Part shown: positions 1 to 8,520 of the stretch, one piece after another
Layout of the letters: each line of letters begins with the position of its first letter
Numbering within the stretch: the first letter of the stretch is position 1
Program-made: the position numbers and the translations under genes
Virus record (IMG/VR): IMGVR_UViG_3300017727_000224
Location: 1-20,756 of that record
DNA length: 20,756 bases
Strand: one strand, 5' to 3'
Source: a virus
The notes under the pieces: model-generated
Told to the model about the DNA's origin: nothing
What the model saw: the letters and a program-made list of their open reading frames with translations, nothing else
Databases searched by the model: none

Positions 1-3000
1 CCAGATAGCGTGAAAACTGCTGGAGATTTACAGCGGTTCATTGCTGACATGGAAGATGTGGAGTGGAACAAGTTTGACACAATAGAACAGTTTGATCAGT
101 TCGTTGCATCTTTACGTGCTGGGTACGAGACGTTGGCTACATACGCACCTAATGGTGTGAAACTACCAAACCAAAAGCGTTCTCAGTCTTACAAGCAACT
201 CGGCCAAATCCTCTCTGGCAAAGACCAGAAAGAGATTTCAGAAATACTTAGTGTCTTCAACCTTATTGCTGGTTCAGAAAACAGGCAGTCTGCAATGCTT
301 GACAGCGCCATGCCTGTCTTTGACTCTTCAAAGACATACGGGTTTAAGCAACCAGGCCGTCACATGTCTAAGGACAAGCAAAGCAACTCAGTCCTTATTG
401 GCACTTCTAATAAGCAAACAGACGCTATGAACTTCACCCACGAGATGGCTCACTGGGCGTACCAAAACATGCTTACTCCATCAGAGCGTTTAGAGTTCTG
501 GGACATAGCTAGAGGCTACATGACTTCAGACGGCGCAGACTCTGCGGCTCTGAAGAAACGTCTGCCTGGCATAAGCTCAGGGGAAATACGTAGCCCATCA
601 GAGTTTTTTGCTAACCAGTTCGCTATATACGTAGCCAATCGTCGTCAAAGCGTACAGGGAAGTCTCCTTGAGCGTCTGTTCAAAGACGTTGGAAGGAAGG
701 CAGAGAGTCTTGTGCGGCGACTACTGGGCATGGACAACCCTCTCGACGAACAACTGGTCGATATGTTTGAACGCATAATGCCTGATCCTAAAGTTTCTGT
801 AGACGGAGTGTCTGCTGGTCGCCCACTAAAGAACCAGTTTGAACAGATACTTGTCTCTTCCAATGGTAAAAAGTCTGGTGCGGCTCGAATGGCCGCTCAA
901 CAGTTGCATGATTTGCGAGAAGTCCAGATTGAAATTGAGGAAGCCCTACGTGTAGGTGGAGCCATAGGGTACGACGCTCGCATTATGGCAGACGTACTTG
1001 AACGAGCTTCTAAAAAAATCTACGGAAAGTTTGGGGGCAGACCAGGTCAGCGTTCGCACAGCACAAGAACAGACATAAACGGCAACTCAGTTGAAGGTGG
1101 AAAGCGTGTGACCATGCTTGACAGCTACGACAAAGGTGGCTCGCCTGTCTACAATGCGGGTGCAGAGGATATCGTTCTGCCTAATGGCAAGACCGTAAAA
1201 CCGTTTAAGTATATGTCTAGTCGTATTGCTCGTGGTCGGATGCTAGGCATGTCCTACAAGATCATGCGTATGCTAAATGACGCAGACTTTACAAACGCAC
1301 TGTCAAAGATAGAAGCATCTGATCTAACTGGTAAGGAGTTAGATGATGAGTTGTCTCGGCTAATAGCGACCCAACAAGACGGCGGCATGATGACTATCTC
1401 AGACGAAGTTGCCGCTTTTTCTAGCGACAACAGTGGCACACTAGCAAGCTCGTTTGAGGCTGAAGCGTCTATCCTTAGAGCCATTTCAGAGAAGACTGAC
1501 TCAGACGGTAAGCTTTCTGCCTTAATGGTTCAGCAAGCTAACGATATGATTGTCGCTCTGGACATGGGCATTGATGAGTTCGTGCGTATATACAACACTA
1601 ATTTCCGTAGCACAAATGGAGTTGCTCCTAACGTAACTAAGGCTGGGCAAGTCTATAAGAGTGGAAACAAGACTACGCAAAAGTATGTCAAACGTGTTGA
1701 GCAGAAAGCAAAAGACTTAGCTCTTAAAGTAGCTAACGCAATCGACACGGCAGAAGATCAAGTGTTTGGTCAAGCCAGTTCTATAGAGTCAGACCCAGTT
1801 ATATCTCGTGACATAAAAGCCATGAGCAACAAAGAGGTGATGGTACGTATCAACGACGTAAAGGGGGCAGACACCCCTGAAATGCGTGAACTGAAGCAAG
1901 AGTTATACCATCGTGTAACAGCCACTTTGGACGACCCTGATACTGCGTATGAACTTACACCGACAACAGCTAAGTTCCTGTCTGATGTTATGAAGCTGGC
2001 TGGTGATATGCCTGCTGAGAAACAATTTACTATTGATACGTTCTACAAGGCGATTGATCTAGGCGACTACGAACTAGGCGAGCAGGCAATACGGTATCTT
2101 ATTCAGCTACGTTCGGAGCCTGGCGAGGGTCTTCCTGTTCGTCACAGCTTAATAGGTCGCGCTATTGACATCGAGGCTAGTCAGCGCACCAAGGCCGACC
2201 AGCACAACGGAGTTCCTGGCGATGCTCCTGCGGCCATCAAAGAAGTTCTAACTAAGCTAACCCACAGAGACAAGAAGGTTGAGTACACTTCTCGGACGAT
2301 GCTCTACAGAATGTTAAACCTTATGGGTAGAACGGCTACAGAGCTAGTAAGAGACAAGACTACATTTATGACAGGTGAAGACCTGTTCAAGTTGTCTGGT
2401 GAGCCAATGCCAGTGGGGTCGAAAGCGGTCTTCGCAGAGAGTGCAACTCTTAGCGGCGAGCCTTTTAACGCAACTCGCAAACAGTTGCGTCAGTTCGCAA
2501 TAGGAATAACAAGCGGAAATTCTGACCCTGTAGATGTCATGCATGAAATAGGCCACATGGTAAGTCGTGCAACCTTCGACGACGTAGACAGAGACCACAT
2601 GTTAAGTGGGTTCATTGAAGCCGTAGAAGCTGGTGACAAAGCCGCGCTTGAAGTCCAGTCACGGTACGGAAAGATAGAAGGTTACTCAGAGAAAGACATG
2701 TCCGAAGAATGGTTTGTCGAGGGCTGGGGCCAGTGGATGGCTCAGAGAGTAGCCAAGGGCGACATCTATAACATGCGGTATAATGATGGCGACGTGTCAG
2801 AGCTTACCGTAAAAGGTTACTTGTCACAGCTTGCTGATAGACTCTACGAGTCAACTGCTTACGTATTGAATGGTCTTATTGGCCGCAAAACAATACGCCA
2901 GAAATACCGTCAGATGCTTTACCACGGGGACATGTTCTCACGTAAGCGTTCATCATCTCCTATCAAGACGGTAGTAAACGCTAATCAGTTCCCTGCTGTA

Positions 3001-6000
3001 AACCATTCTATGGCTCGCTCTTATGTGCAACAAGTTGTTAAGGGAATGAGCAACGAGAAGAAGCTTATGCTCAGGGAGTTCCTTGGCGCAGGGCCAGACG
3101 AGGACTTAGCTGACTACGTAGAGTTCCACGGTACTCCAGTATTGGATCAGTTTGATCGAATCAGAAACCCAGACACTTATCTCATTCCTTCAGACGACGG
3201 TATGTTTGGGCCAGGTGTGTACACTACTAAGAACCAAGAATACGCTGGTGGATACGCAGACCGAACAGCACCTGATGCATATCGGAATATGGCTAAAGGT
3301 CTTGAAGGTGAGAAGGCTGAGACTGCTGAGAATATTATTAGGCAGATTGAGATTTTGGAAGAGCAATTCCAAGACGCTCAACTCTTGGACGGCCCAGAAA
3401 GCTACACAAGAGCCGCACACTTCTCTGCAAAACTAGAAGCGGCAACAGAAGCCTTCGCAAGACTGACCAACAACAAGAAGTCTCCTGGCGTTCTGCCGAT
3501 GTTTGTTCGGAAGAAGAACCATATAGACCTACGCACAAACAAAAGGTTTGACTTCGCTTCAGGCGAGCCGTCAGACGTTAGCTCAATGCTGGCTTCTGCT
3601 CAAAGGCGTGGGTACATTAACCAGTCGCAGGCAGAAGACATCGCAAACTTCATGGGTGGTGAGGGTATTAGTGGTGATGAGTTCTACGACATTATGGTTT
3701 CTGCGATGGGTGACAAGAACGCTGATGGGTTCCGTTACATTAAGCCTGACTTGGAACCAGAAGGTAGAGCAAGCTTCTCCCGTTTTCTGAGAGACGAAGG
3801 CTACGAAGGTATCATCTCCAACAGTTTGCCTGGCACAAACTTTGAAGAAACAATCACCTTTAATCCTAACCACATGAAGCATATCGAAGCTGACTTCTAT
3901 GACAGTGATCGTCGTGGTATGTACTACAGCGTATTTGGCGACGAAGGCACATCTGGTTTGGCAGGCGATGCGGTTCAGGCTATGGCTATACGCGAGAAGC
4001 CTATAGACCTAAACGACATGGTTGGCGTTGCACGGCAATTGCAAGAAGCGGGTATGCCTGACCTACTGAACCCAATGCGTCGAATGGTTCGCAAGGAAAT
4101 GCCGACAGAGGGAGACGTTGAGACAGTCAAGAAGACATCTACTGTATTCAGTTACTTTAGAGAAAACAGCCAAAAACTAAGAGAGTCTGGTGCGGCCTGG
4201 CTGGGTGATTTCATAAAGCCCGCAGGAGGAACTGGCATATACGAGCGTCACGACGTAGACCTGAGCGACAAAGTTATGCCAATAATGAACGCTCTGAAGC
4301 AACTTCCAGACAATAAGAACTGGGCTACTAGGTGGTCTCGTAAGTCTCTGGCGTTTTTGCCAGACAAGTACACTGGTTCAATTGGCCTGCAAGAGATGCC
4401 TGCCTCTCACAAAAGAATACTCGGCGCTATACGTCGTGGAGAGTCAGAGGTTCGTAAGTTAGATGCACAAGAACAGACTGCCGCTCGTCTTATCATATCT
4501 GAGTTTGAAGCAGAGCGTGTACGTATGACAGACTTGGGCATACCTGTTGGCGACAGCCGTCGTGGTGCTGGAGACTACTACGTTCCTCAGCAATGGGATG
4601 TAGAGTTGATACGCCAAAACCCTTCTAAAGCGAAGAAAGCTTTTGCCCAGTTCTTCTACGAAGAAAGCAGACGACCTGACTTTGAGGACATATCCTTAGA
4701 TGCTAACGCCGCGCACAATAAGTCTGAAGACTTTATCAACGGTCTGATTGATAGTGACGGCGAGATATACGGTGATGATGTTCTACGTCGTGCTGTTGGA
4801 GACCCGTTCTTCAACAGGGTGATCAACCTGAACCCAGAGCAGTATAACTTTATGGACGACTTCTTGGTGAACGACTTAGAGGGATTGATTGCTAAATACT
4901 TTGACAGCACTACAAGGAAGATAGCGTTGACTGACCGCTTGGGCGTTGCTGGTCACGGGTTCTCTGCCTACATGAATGTAGCTAAGGATGGTATGAACGG
5001 TGCGATTAAGACACTCAAGTCTAGCAAGAAAGTAGTTTACAGATATCGTCAGTACCAAGAGGAAGCACCTGTCGAACAGATGTTAGTTCCTGCGATTAAG
5101 ATAAGCGAGGAAGAAACAGGTACGGTGTTAAAGGCGATTAAGACAATGCTTCAGGAAGGTAAGGGCGTTGACGAAGCAAAGCGTATGTTGCTTTCTCATT
5201 ACGACCCAATCGACCAAGCCGACCCACAACTTGTTGTGCGAGTAGACGCTATTGTGAACGGACTAAAGGATTTCCCTGAAGGAAAGATAACCGCTAACAC
5301 AGCAAAACTTGCCGAACAGATGATGGACGTTATGAACAAGCGTCCTATTGTGAAGTTCAGCGAGGCTGAGTTCGCCTACAGAACATCTAGGACTGTCAAA
5401 GCTTTCAACTCTATAACACTACTTGCTTTCACCACGCTTACATCTCTGGGTGATAAGGCTTTGCCGCTTGTACGTTCTGGAAACTTCAAGGCTTGGGCGG
5501 CGGCAAACAAGAAGTGGTACTCTGATCCAGAGTATCGGAACGCGGCAAAGAGCATTGGCACTGGTATCGAAAACCTAATGCATGACCGCATGGTTCAGAT
5601 GGCTGGTGAAGGCTCTCAGAAACTACAAAACAGCTTCTTCAACTTTACGTTGCTAACTCCTTGGACAAACATGAACAGGGAGATAGCTAGTCTTGTAGGG
5701 TTTGAAGCATTTAAGTCAGAGATTGCTAGAGCAAGAAAGCTCAAAGCTTCAGGAAAGGAAATGAGCAAGTCATACAAAACAGCAGAGCGTTTCTTAAAAA
5801 GATACGGCATGACTGGAGAGGGTGCGGAGTTAGACTTCTTATCGGCAGATGCTCCTGAGCTTACTGACATCAAGTCTTCTGACATGCTTGAGAACAAGCA
5901 GTTGCGTTACGGATTGATGAGGTTCACTAACGAAGCAATCTTTACGCCCAACCCTAACGACATTCCTTTGTTCTTCCAAACACCTTGGGGTTCAATGATC

Positions 6001-6675
6001 TTCCAACTCAAGAGCTTCCAGCTAATGATGGCTCGTATGGGTAAGTACACGATTGACGAATGGAGAGAAGGTAACAGAGCGCCACTAGCATACCTTGCGA
6101 CTGCTGGTGTTGGCATGGGCTGGGCAAGTGCGGCGGCGAAAGACCACGTTCAGGCGAGAGGCGGCGAAGACGGGGAGAGCCGTGAGCTAAGAGAGCGTCG
6201 TGTTACTGGTACTGTATTCGGTCCTATAGCCAGAGCTATAGGGGTTGAAGAAGACAGCATGACCGACGAAATAGCTGGCAATTATGTCGATGGCCTGATG
6301 GCTATCGGTGGATTGGGACTCTTCGGTGAGCTTCTTTACAACACTGCCGAGCAAGCAGACAACGGTGCTTTCGGTAAGTTACGTACCTTTAGTGCTGTAC
6401 TAGGCCCATCAGTAGGCACGGCAGAAGATGCGTATGATGTGTTCGTAGGTGGCCCGCTTGGACTAGGTGAAGAGAAAGCTGGTCGTCGTCGTGAAGCAGT
6501 ACGATCAATAGTCGGGCGCATACCTGTAGCTGGAGGCATACGATCCTTCAAGGAAGGTGTAGTCGATACAGTAGCTGGCGAAGCTGGCTCTGGAGGGAAG
6601 AAGAAGAAACAAGCCAGTAAGTTTGGTAGCAATAGCTTCAGCAGTAATAAGGGGTTTGGTAAGGAAGGTTTCTAA
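1..6675 (+). CDS. Giant polyvalent phage protein, probable virion/ejection protein (5' partial)
   Basis: The frame is open to the window edge (CCA GAT AGC before a GTG at 10), so the true start probably lies upstream; residue numbers here count from that GTG. At least 2,221 residues. Visible modules are a zincin motif HEMAH (144-148) with SPSEFFANQ near 196-204 as possible third-ligand helix; a second zincin motif HEIGH (845-849) with an acidic helix near 899; and an ADP-ribosyltransferase-like domain with FHGTP (1039-1043), GPGVYTT (1067-1073), GYEGI (1264-1268) and candidate catalytic Glu1279/1280. The C-terminal third is helical, with two hydrophobic Gly/Ala-rich stretches near 2030-2110, and ends in a Gly/Lys/Ser/Phe tail. 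This architecture fits the 'polyvalent proteins' injected with phage DNA, and the C-terminal part resembles large internal virion proteins of podoviruses. Placement just before lysis genes supports a late virion role. The enzymatic activities are inferred from motifs only. Confidence 0.85.
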   Translation, partial: PDSVKTAGDLQRFIADMEDVEWNKFDTIEQFDQFVASLRAGYETLATYAPNGVKLPNQKRSQSYKQLGQILSGKDQKEISEILSVFNLIAGSENRQSAMLDSAMPVFDSSKTYGFKQPGRHMSKDKQSNSVLIGTSNKQTDAMNFTHEMAHWAYQNMLTPSERLEFWDIARGYMTSDGADSAALKKRLPGISSGEIRSPSEFFANQFAIYVANRRQSVQGSLLERLFKDVGRKAESLVRRLLGMDNPLDEQLVDMFERIMPDPKVSVDGVSAGRPLKNQFEQILVSSNGKKSGAARMAAQQLHDLREVQIEIEEALRVGGAIGYDARIMADVLERASKKIYGKFGGRPGQRSHSTRTDINGNSVEGGKRVTMLDSYDKGGSPVYNAGAEDIVLPNGKTVKPFKYMSSRIARGRMLGMSYKIMRMLNDADFTNALSKIEASDLTGKELDDELSRLIATQQDGGMMTISDEVAAFSSDNSGTLASSFEAEASILRAISEKTDSDGKLSALMVQQANDMIVALDMGIDEFVRIYNTNFRSTNGVAPNVTKAGQVYKSGNKTTQKYVKRVEQKAKDLALKVANAIDTAEDQVFGQASSIESDPVISRDIKAMSNKEVMVRINDVKGADTPEMRELKQELYHRVTATLDDPDTAYELTPTTAKFLSDVMKLAGDMPAEKQFTIDTFYKAIDLGDYELGEQAIRYLIQLRSEPGEGLPVRHSLIGRAIDIEASQRTKADQHNGVPGDAPAAIKEVLTKLTHRDKKVEYTSRTMLYRMLNLMGRTATELVRDKTTFMTGEDLFKLSGEPMPVGSKAVFAESATLSGEPFNATRKQLRQFAIGITSGNSDPVDVMHEIGHMVSRATFDDVDRDHMLSGFIEAVEAGDKAALEVQSRYGKIEGYSEKDMSEEWFVEGWGQWMAQRVAKGDIYNMRYNDGDVSELTVKGYLSQLADRLYESTAYVLNGLIGRKTIRQKYRQMLYHGDMFSRKRSSSPIKTVVNANQFPAVNHSMARSYVQQVVKGMSNEKKLMLREFLGAGPDEDLADYVEFHGTPVLDQFDRIRNPDTYLIPSDDGMFGPGVYTTKNQEYAGGYADRTAPDAYRNMAKGLEGEKAETAENIIRQIEILEEQFQDAQLLDGPESYTRAAHFSAKLEAATEAFARLTNNKKSPGVLPMFVRKKNHIDLRTNKRFDFASGEPSDVSSMLASAQRRGYINQSQAEDIANFMGGEGISGDEFYDIMVSAMGDKNADGFRYIKPDLEPEGRASFSRFLRDEGYEGIISNSLPGTNFEETITFNPNHMKHIEADFYDSDRRGMYYSVFGDEGTSGLAGDAVQAMAIREKPIDLNDMVGVARQLQEAGMPDLLNPMRRMVRKEMPTEGDVETVKKTSTVFSYFRENSQKLRESGAAWLGDFIKPAGGTGIYERHDVDLSDKVMPIMNALKQLPDNKNWATRWSRKSLAFLPDKYTGSIGLQEMPASHKRILGAIRRGESEVRKLDAQEQTAARLIISEFEAERVRMTDLGIPVGDSRRGAGDYYVPQQWDVELIRQNPSKAKKAFAQFFYEESRRPDFEDISLDANAAHNKSEDFINGLIDSDGEIYGDDVLRRAVGDPFFNRVINLNPEQYNFMDDFLVNDLEGLIAKYFDSTTRKIALTDRLGVAGHGFSAYMNVAKDGMNGAIKTLKSSKKVVYRYRQYQEEAPVEQMLVPAIKISEEETGTVLKAIKTMLQEGKGVDEAKRMLLSHYDPIDQADPQLVVRVDAIVNGLKDFPEGKITANTAKLAEQMMDVMNKRPIVKFSEAEFAYRTSRTVKAFNSITLLAFTTLTSLGDKALPLVRSGNFKAWAAANKKWYSDPEYRNAAKSIGTGIENLMHDRMVQMAGEGSQKLQNSFFNFTLLTPWTNMNREIASLVGFEAFKSEIARARKLKASGKEMSKSYKTAERFLKRYGMTGEGAELDFLSADAPELTDIKSSDMLENKQLRYGLMRFTNEAIFTPNPNDIPLFFQTPWGSMIFQLKSFQLMMARMGKYTIDEWREGNRAPLAYLATAGVGMGWASAAAKDHVQARGGEDGESRELRERRVTGTVFGPIARAIGVEEDSMTDEIAGNYVDGLMAIGGLGLFGELLYNTAEQADNGAFGKLRTFSAVLGPSVGTAEDAYDVFVGGPLGLGEEKAGRRREAVRSIVGRIPVAGGIRSFKEGVVDTVAGEAGSGGKKKKQASKFGSNSFSSNKGFGKEGF

Positions 6676-6878
6676 TGTTCAAGGCAATACTTCTTATCTG
6701 CGTTATGGGGGACAATAGCAACTGCATTGAACTCCATGACCAGAGAGGCCCATACGAAACTGAAAAGAGATGCGTTGCTCGTATCTATGAGATGGGGCCG
6801 TTCGTCCACGAGTATATGAAAGGGTATCATCCCGTATCTTATAAGTGTGTGCGACTTGGCAAGGGGCGGCTAACGTGA
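6675..6878 (+). CDS. Small Cys-containing phage protein of unknown function
   Basis: A 67-residue protein whose ATG overlaps the stop of the giant gene by one base (taATG), implying translational coupling. The N-terminus (MFKAILLICVMG) is short and hydrophobic but too short to be a clear membrane anchor; it could be a weak signal sequence. Cysteines at 9, 17, 33 and 58 and the segment RGPYETEKRC are the distinctive features, and small marine-phage proteins of this look are familiar next to lysis genes. If exported, the cysteines could pair in disulfides. No function can be assigned. It ends in an overlap with the next gene (GTGA). Confidence 0.75.
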   Translation: MFKAILLICVMGDNSNCIELHDQRGPYETEKRCVARIYEMGPFVHEYMKGYHPVSYKCVRLGKGRLT

Positions 6879-7069
6879 GTGACATACTACTAAGGCACAA
6901 AGTCGGGCCAAGAATAATGATGATGGTGATGACGGCTATGTACATTCGTGTCATTGAGTGGGGGATTTCACTCGATGACATTAGTACACAGCAGAGCGCA
7001 ATGATCAGCGTCGTCAGCGGTAGCATGACAGGCGCGTTCGCAGTTTGGCTTGGAAGCGAGAAGAAATGA
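6875..7069 (+). CDS. Small membrane protein, possible holin or antiholin
   Basis: A 64-residue protein. I prefer the GTG at 6875 over the GTG at 6845, because it overlaps the preceding stop as GTGA and follows an AAGGGGCGG ribosome-binding stretch. It has a basic N-terminus (MSDILLRHKVGPR), then a hydrophobic helix near 14-30 (Met-rich), a short polar acidic turn (SLDDISTQQ), a second hydrophobic helix near 42-60 (Ala/Gly/Val-rich) and the charged end GSEKK. Two membrane helices joined by a short loop fit a class II holin or a holin antagonist. The larger three-helix holin two genes downstream makes an accessory role plausible. Function is inferred from topology and position only. Confidence 0.7.
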   Translation: MSDILLRHKVGPRIMMMVMTAMYIRVIEWGISLDDISTQQSAMISVVSGSMTGAFAVWLGSEKK

Positions 7070-7275
7070 AGGGTCACTTCAAGAAGTACCTAGACGAAGA
7101 AAGATGCCCAAGGTGTTTGTGTTCTATGAACGCTGTTGAAGTTCACGGCCACAGCCAATGCAGTGTATGTGGCTTTTACGTAGTCGAATGTTGTAACGGA
7201 GAGAAAGATGCTGACTGCACTGATAGGCCCACTAGCAAATCTAGCAGGGACATTTCTTCAGACGAAGGTCGATAA
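7066..7275 (+). CDS. Zinc-ribbon protein of unknown function
   Basis: A 69-residue protein starting at an ATG that overlaps the previous stop (ATGA). The central part carries CPRC and CSVC pairs, giving a CxxC-x14-CxxC zinc-ribbon pattern, with further cysteines in VECC and DADC. The C-terminus is polar and Ser/Asp/Arg-rich. The last 68 nt overlap the start of the holin gene in another frame, so the C-terminal sequence is constrained by both. It could bind nucleic acid or be a structural zinc-binding peptide, and its partner is unknown. Start choice is moderately secure because an in-frame ATG exists 21 nt upstream (7045) but would overlap the membrane-protein gene more deeply. Confidence 0.7.
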   Translation: MKGHFKKYLDEERCPRCLCSMNAVEVHGHSQCSVCGFYVVECCNGEKDADCTDRPTSKSSRDISSDEGR

Positions 7276-7588
7276 ACAAAAGGCTAAGTCTACTGTAGCT
7301 ATAGCTGAAGCCACAGCGAAAGCGAAGGTGATGGAAACTGCCGCTACCCACGACAGTAAGTGGGAGCTTCTCATGGCACAGGGTACACAGGGTTCGTGGA
7401 AAGACGAACTCGTAACTATTGTGGTGCTTATCCCATGCATACTGGTCTTCATACCTGGCATGGAGGAAGTAGTTAAGTCTGGGTTTGACCGCCTCAATGA
7501 ATTACCAGACTGGTACACGAACTTGCTTATGATTGTGTGTACAGCCGCTGTGGGCATACGTGGATTAGACAAGTGGAGAAAGAAATGA
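7208..7588 (+). CDS. Phage holin, three-helix GTA type
   Basis: A 126-residue protein that forms the inner-membrane lesion releasing or activating the endolysin encoded next. It starts MLTALIGPLANLAGTFL (hydrophobic helix), continues with an Ala/Lys/Glu-rich helix (about 18-48), a polar linker with GSWKDE, then a helix LVTIVVLIPCILVFIPGM, and after DWYTN a third helix LLMIVCTAAVGIRGL with the basic end DKWRKK. The order matches the 3TM holin family found in gene transfer agents and many alphaproteobacterial phages, in particular the WKDE...IP...F..L..LP.WY pattern. A GGAGAG ribosome-binding site lies just upstream of the ATG. The stop overlaps the endolysin start as ATGA, giving a coupled lysis cassette. 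Confidence 0.88.
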   Translation: MLTALIGPLANLAGTFLQTKVDKQKAKSTVAIAEATAKAKVMETAATHDSKWELLMAQGTQGSWKDELVTIVVLIPCILVFIPGMEEVVKSGFDRLNELPDWYTNLLMIVCTAAVGIRGLDKWRKK

Positions 7589-8043
7589 CATACGCATTAT
7601 CAGCTAAAAGTTTAGACAAGTTAGTAGGCGTAGACCAACGCCTGGTTGATGTAGTCTGCCGAGCTATTGAGCTTACCGACGTAGACTTTGGAGTCATCTG
7701 CGGCATGAGAACCGAAGAAGAGCAGAAGGAACTGTTCGACAAAGGCGCGTCGCAAACTATGAAGTCAAAGCATCTTGAGGGTAAAGCTGTAGATTTGCTG
7801 GCCTACGTAGGTGGCAGGCATACATGGGAACTCAACGTCTACGATGAGGTAGCTGACGCTATTAAGAAGGCGGCAAAAGAACTTGGTGTCAAGATTAGAT
7901 GGGGTGCGGCGTGGCACGTACACGACATTGCTGAGTTTGACGGGACGATGGAATGGGCCATGACAAGTTATATTGATCTAAGGAGATCAGAAGGTAAACG
8001 TCCTTTTATTGATGCTCCTCACTTTGAAATATGGGGTGACTAA
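7585..8043 (+). CDS. M15-family peptidase endolysin
   Basis: A 152-residue zinc peptidase predicted to cut peptidoglycan peptide crosslinks (D-Ala-D-Ala carboxypeptidase / L-Ala-D-Glu endopeptidase type) during lysis. The family signature is visible: GMRTEEEQKELFDKGAS (40-56), the zinc motif SKHLEGKAVDL with His63 and Asp70, the RWGAAW segment, and the final HFE with zinc-ligand His146. The length is that of a single-domain M15 enzyme without a cell-wall-binding domain. No signal peptide is seen, so it should need the holin for access to the periplasm. The ATG at 7585 overlaps the holin stop (ATGA); a longer open frame begins at 7537, but its extra 16 residues lie inside the holin gene and lack family similarity. 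Confidence 0.92.
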   Translation: MTYALSAKSLDKLVGVDQRLVDVVCRAIELTDVDFGVICGMRTEEEQKELFDKGASQTMKSKHLEGKAVDLLAYVGGRHTWELNVYDEVADAIKKAAKELGVKIRWGAAWHVHDIAEFDGTMEWAMTSYIDLRRSEGKRPFIDAPHFEIWGD

Positions 8044-8189
8044 TGTACGCAAAAACAATTCTAGGTATCAGGTCAGCGGGAAACGTCAAGAAGTCTGAGC
8101 GTCCTACTCACTATGCAAAGGGTGGTAGGAAAGGGAACATGATGTCAGAGCCATGCCCTTGTGTACTTAAAAAGAAGGGGAAGAAGTAG
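8043..8189 (+). CDS. Tiny Lys/Gly-rich basic protein
   Basis: A 48-residue protein whose ATG shares a base with the endolysin stop (taATG). It is strongly basic, with a KKSER segment, YAKGGRKGN, a CPC pair and the tail KKKGKK. No domain is recognised. The neighbouring frames are also very small basic proteins joined by one-base overlaps, so this looks like a string of coupled small genes expressed late. A DNA- or virion-associated role is plausible but inferred. Confidence 0.6.
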   Translation: MYAKTILGIRSAGNVKKSERPTHYAKGGRKGNMMSEPCPCVLKKKGKK

Positions 8190-8359
8190 TGGCCCGCAAA
8201 GCTCCCAAGAAGCCAGCGAAGAAAGACGCTTGCTACGCGAAGGTCAAGTCTCGTTACAAGGTTTGGCCAAGTGCTTATGCTTCAGGTGCTTTGGTAAAGT
8301 GCCGCAAGGTTGGTGCAAAGAACTGGGGCAACAGTAAAAAGAGTGGGAAGAAAAAGTAA
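8189..8359 (+). CDS. Small Lys/Cys-rich basic protein of the type common in marine phages
   Basis: A 56-residue protein starting at a GTG that overlaps the previous stop by one base (taGTG). The segment CYAKVKSRYKVWPSAYASG followed by ALVKCRKVGAKNWG resembles a short protein I know from marine and cyanobacterial phages, found as a stand-alone gene or at the end of structural proteins. It is flanked by Lys/Ala-rich ends (ARKAPKKPAKK and KKSGKKK). The two cysteines may be paired or bind a metal. Its role is unknown; the strong positive charge and late position suggest binding of packaged DNA or of another virion component, which is inference. Confidence 0.72.
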   Translation: MARKAPKKPAKKDACYAKVKSRYKVWPSAYASGALVKCRKVGAKNWGNSKKSGKKK

Positions 8360-8520
8360 TGGACGCTAAAACGAAGCAAGAGCTTTACAGAGAAGCGGCA
8401 AAAAGTTTTGGAAACCCTAGCGAAAGACTTAGCAACAACAGGTCTATGCACATAGCTCGTTACGTTAGTAGGTCTCCAAGTCAGAAGAGAACAACAACCC
8501 CTGTGAAAAAGAAAAATTAG
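8359..8520 (+). CDS. Small basic protein ending at an amber codon
   Basis: A 53-residue protein. The ATG overlaps the previous stop by one base (taATG). It has an N-terminal amphipathic helix (KTKQELYREAAKSF), a Ser/Arg-rich middle and a basic end (TTPVKKKN). No family is recognised. Its TAG stop at 8518-8520 is followed directly, in the same frame, by 155 further sense codons that encode a recognisable membrane protein lacking any standard start codon. This gene may therefore sometimes be read through to a 209-residue fusion, or may simply couple translation to the next gene. Confidence 0.6.
   Translation: MDAKTKQELYREAAKSFGNPSERLSNNRSMHIARYVSRSPSQKRTTTPVKKKN

Noticed and set aside
3152-3882. 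Several open frames of 66-99 codons on both strands inside the giant gene
   Set aside because: They are out-of-frame shadows of strong coding sequence, with odd composition and no ribosome-binding sites.
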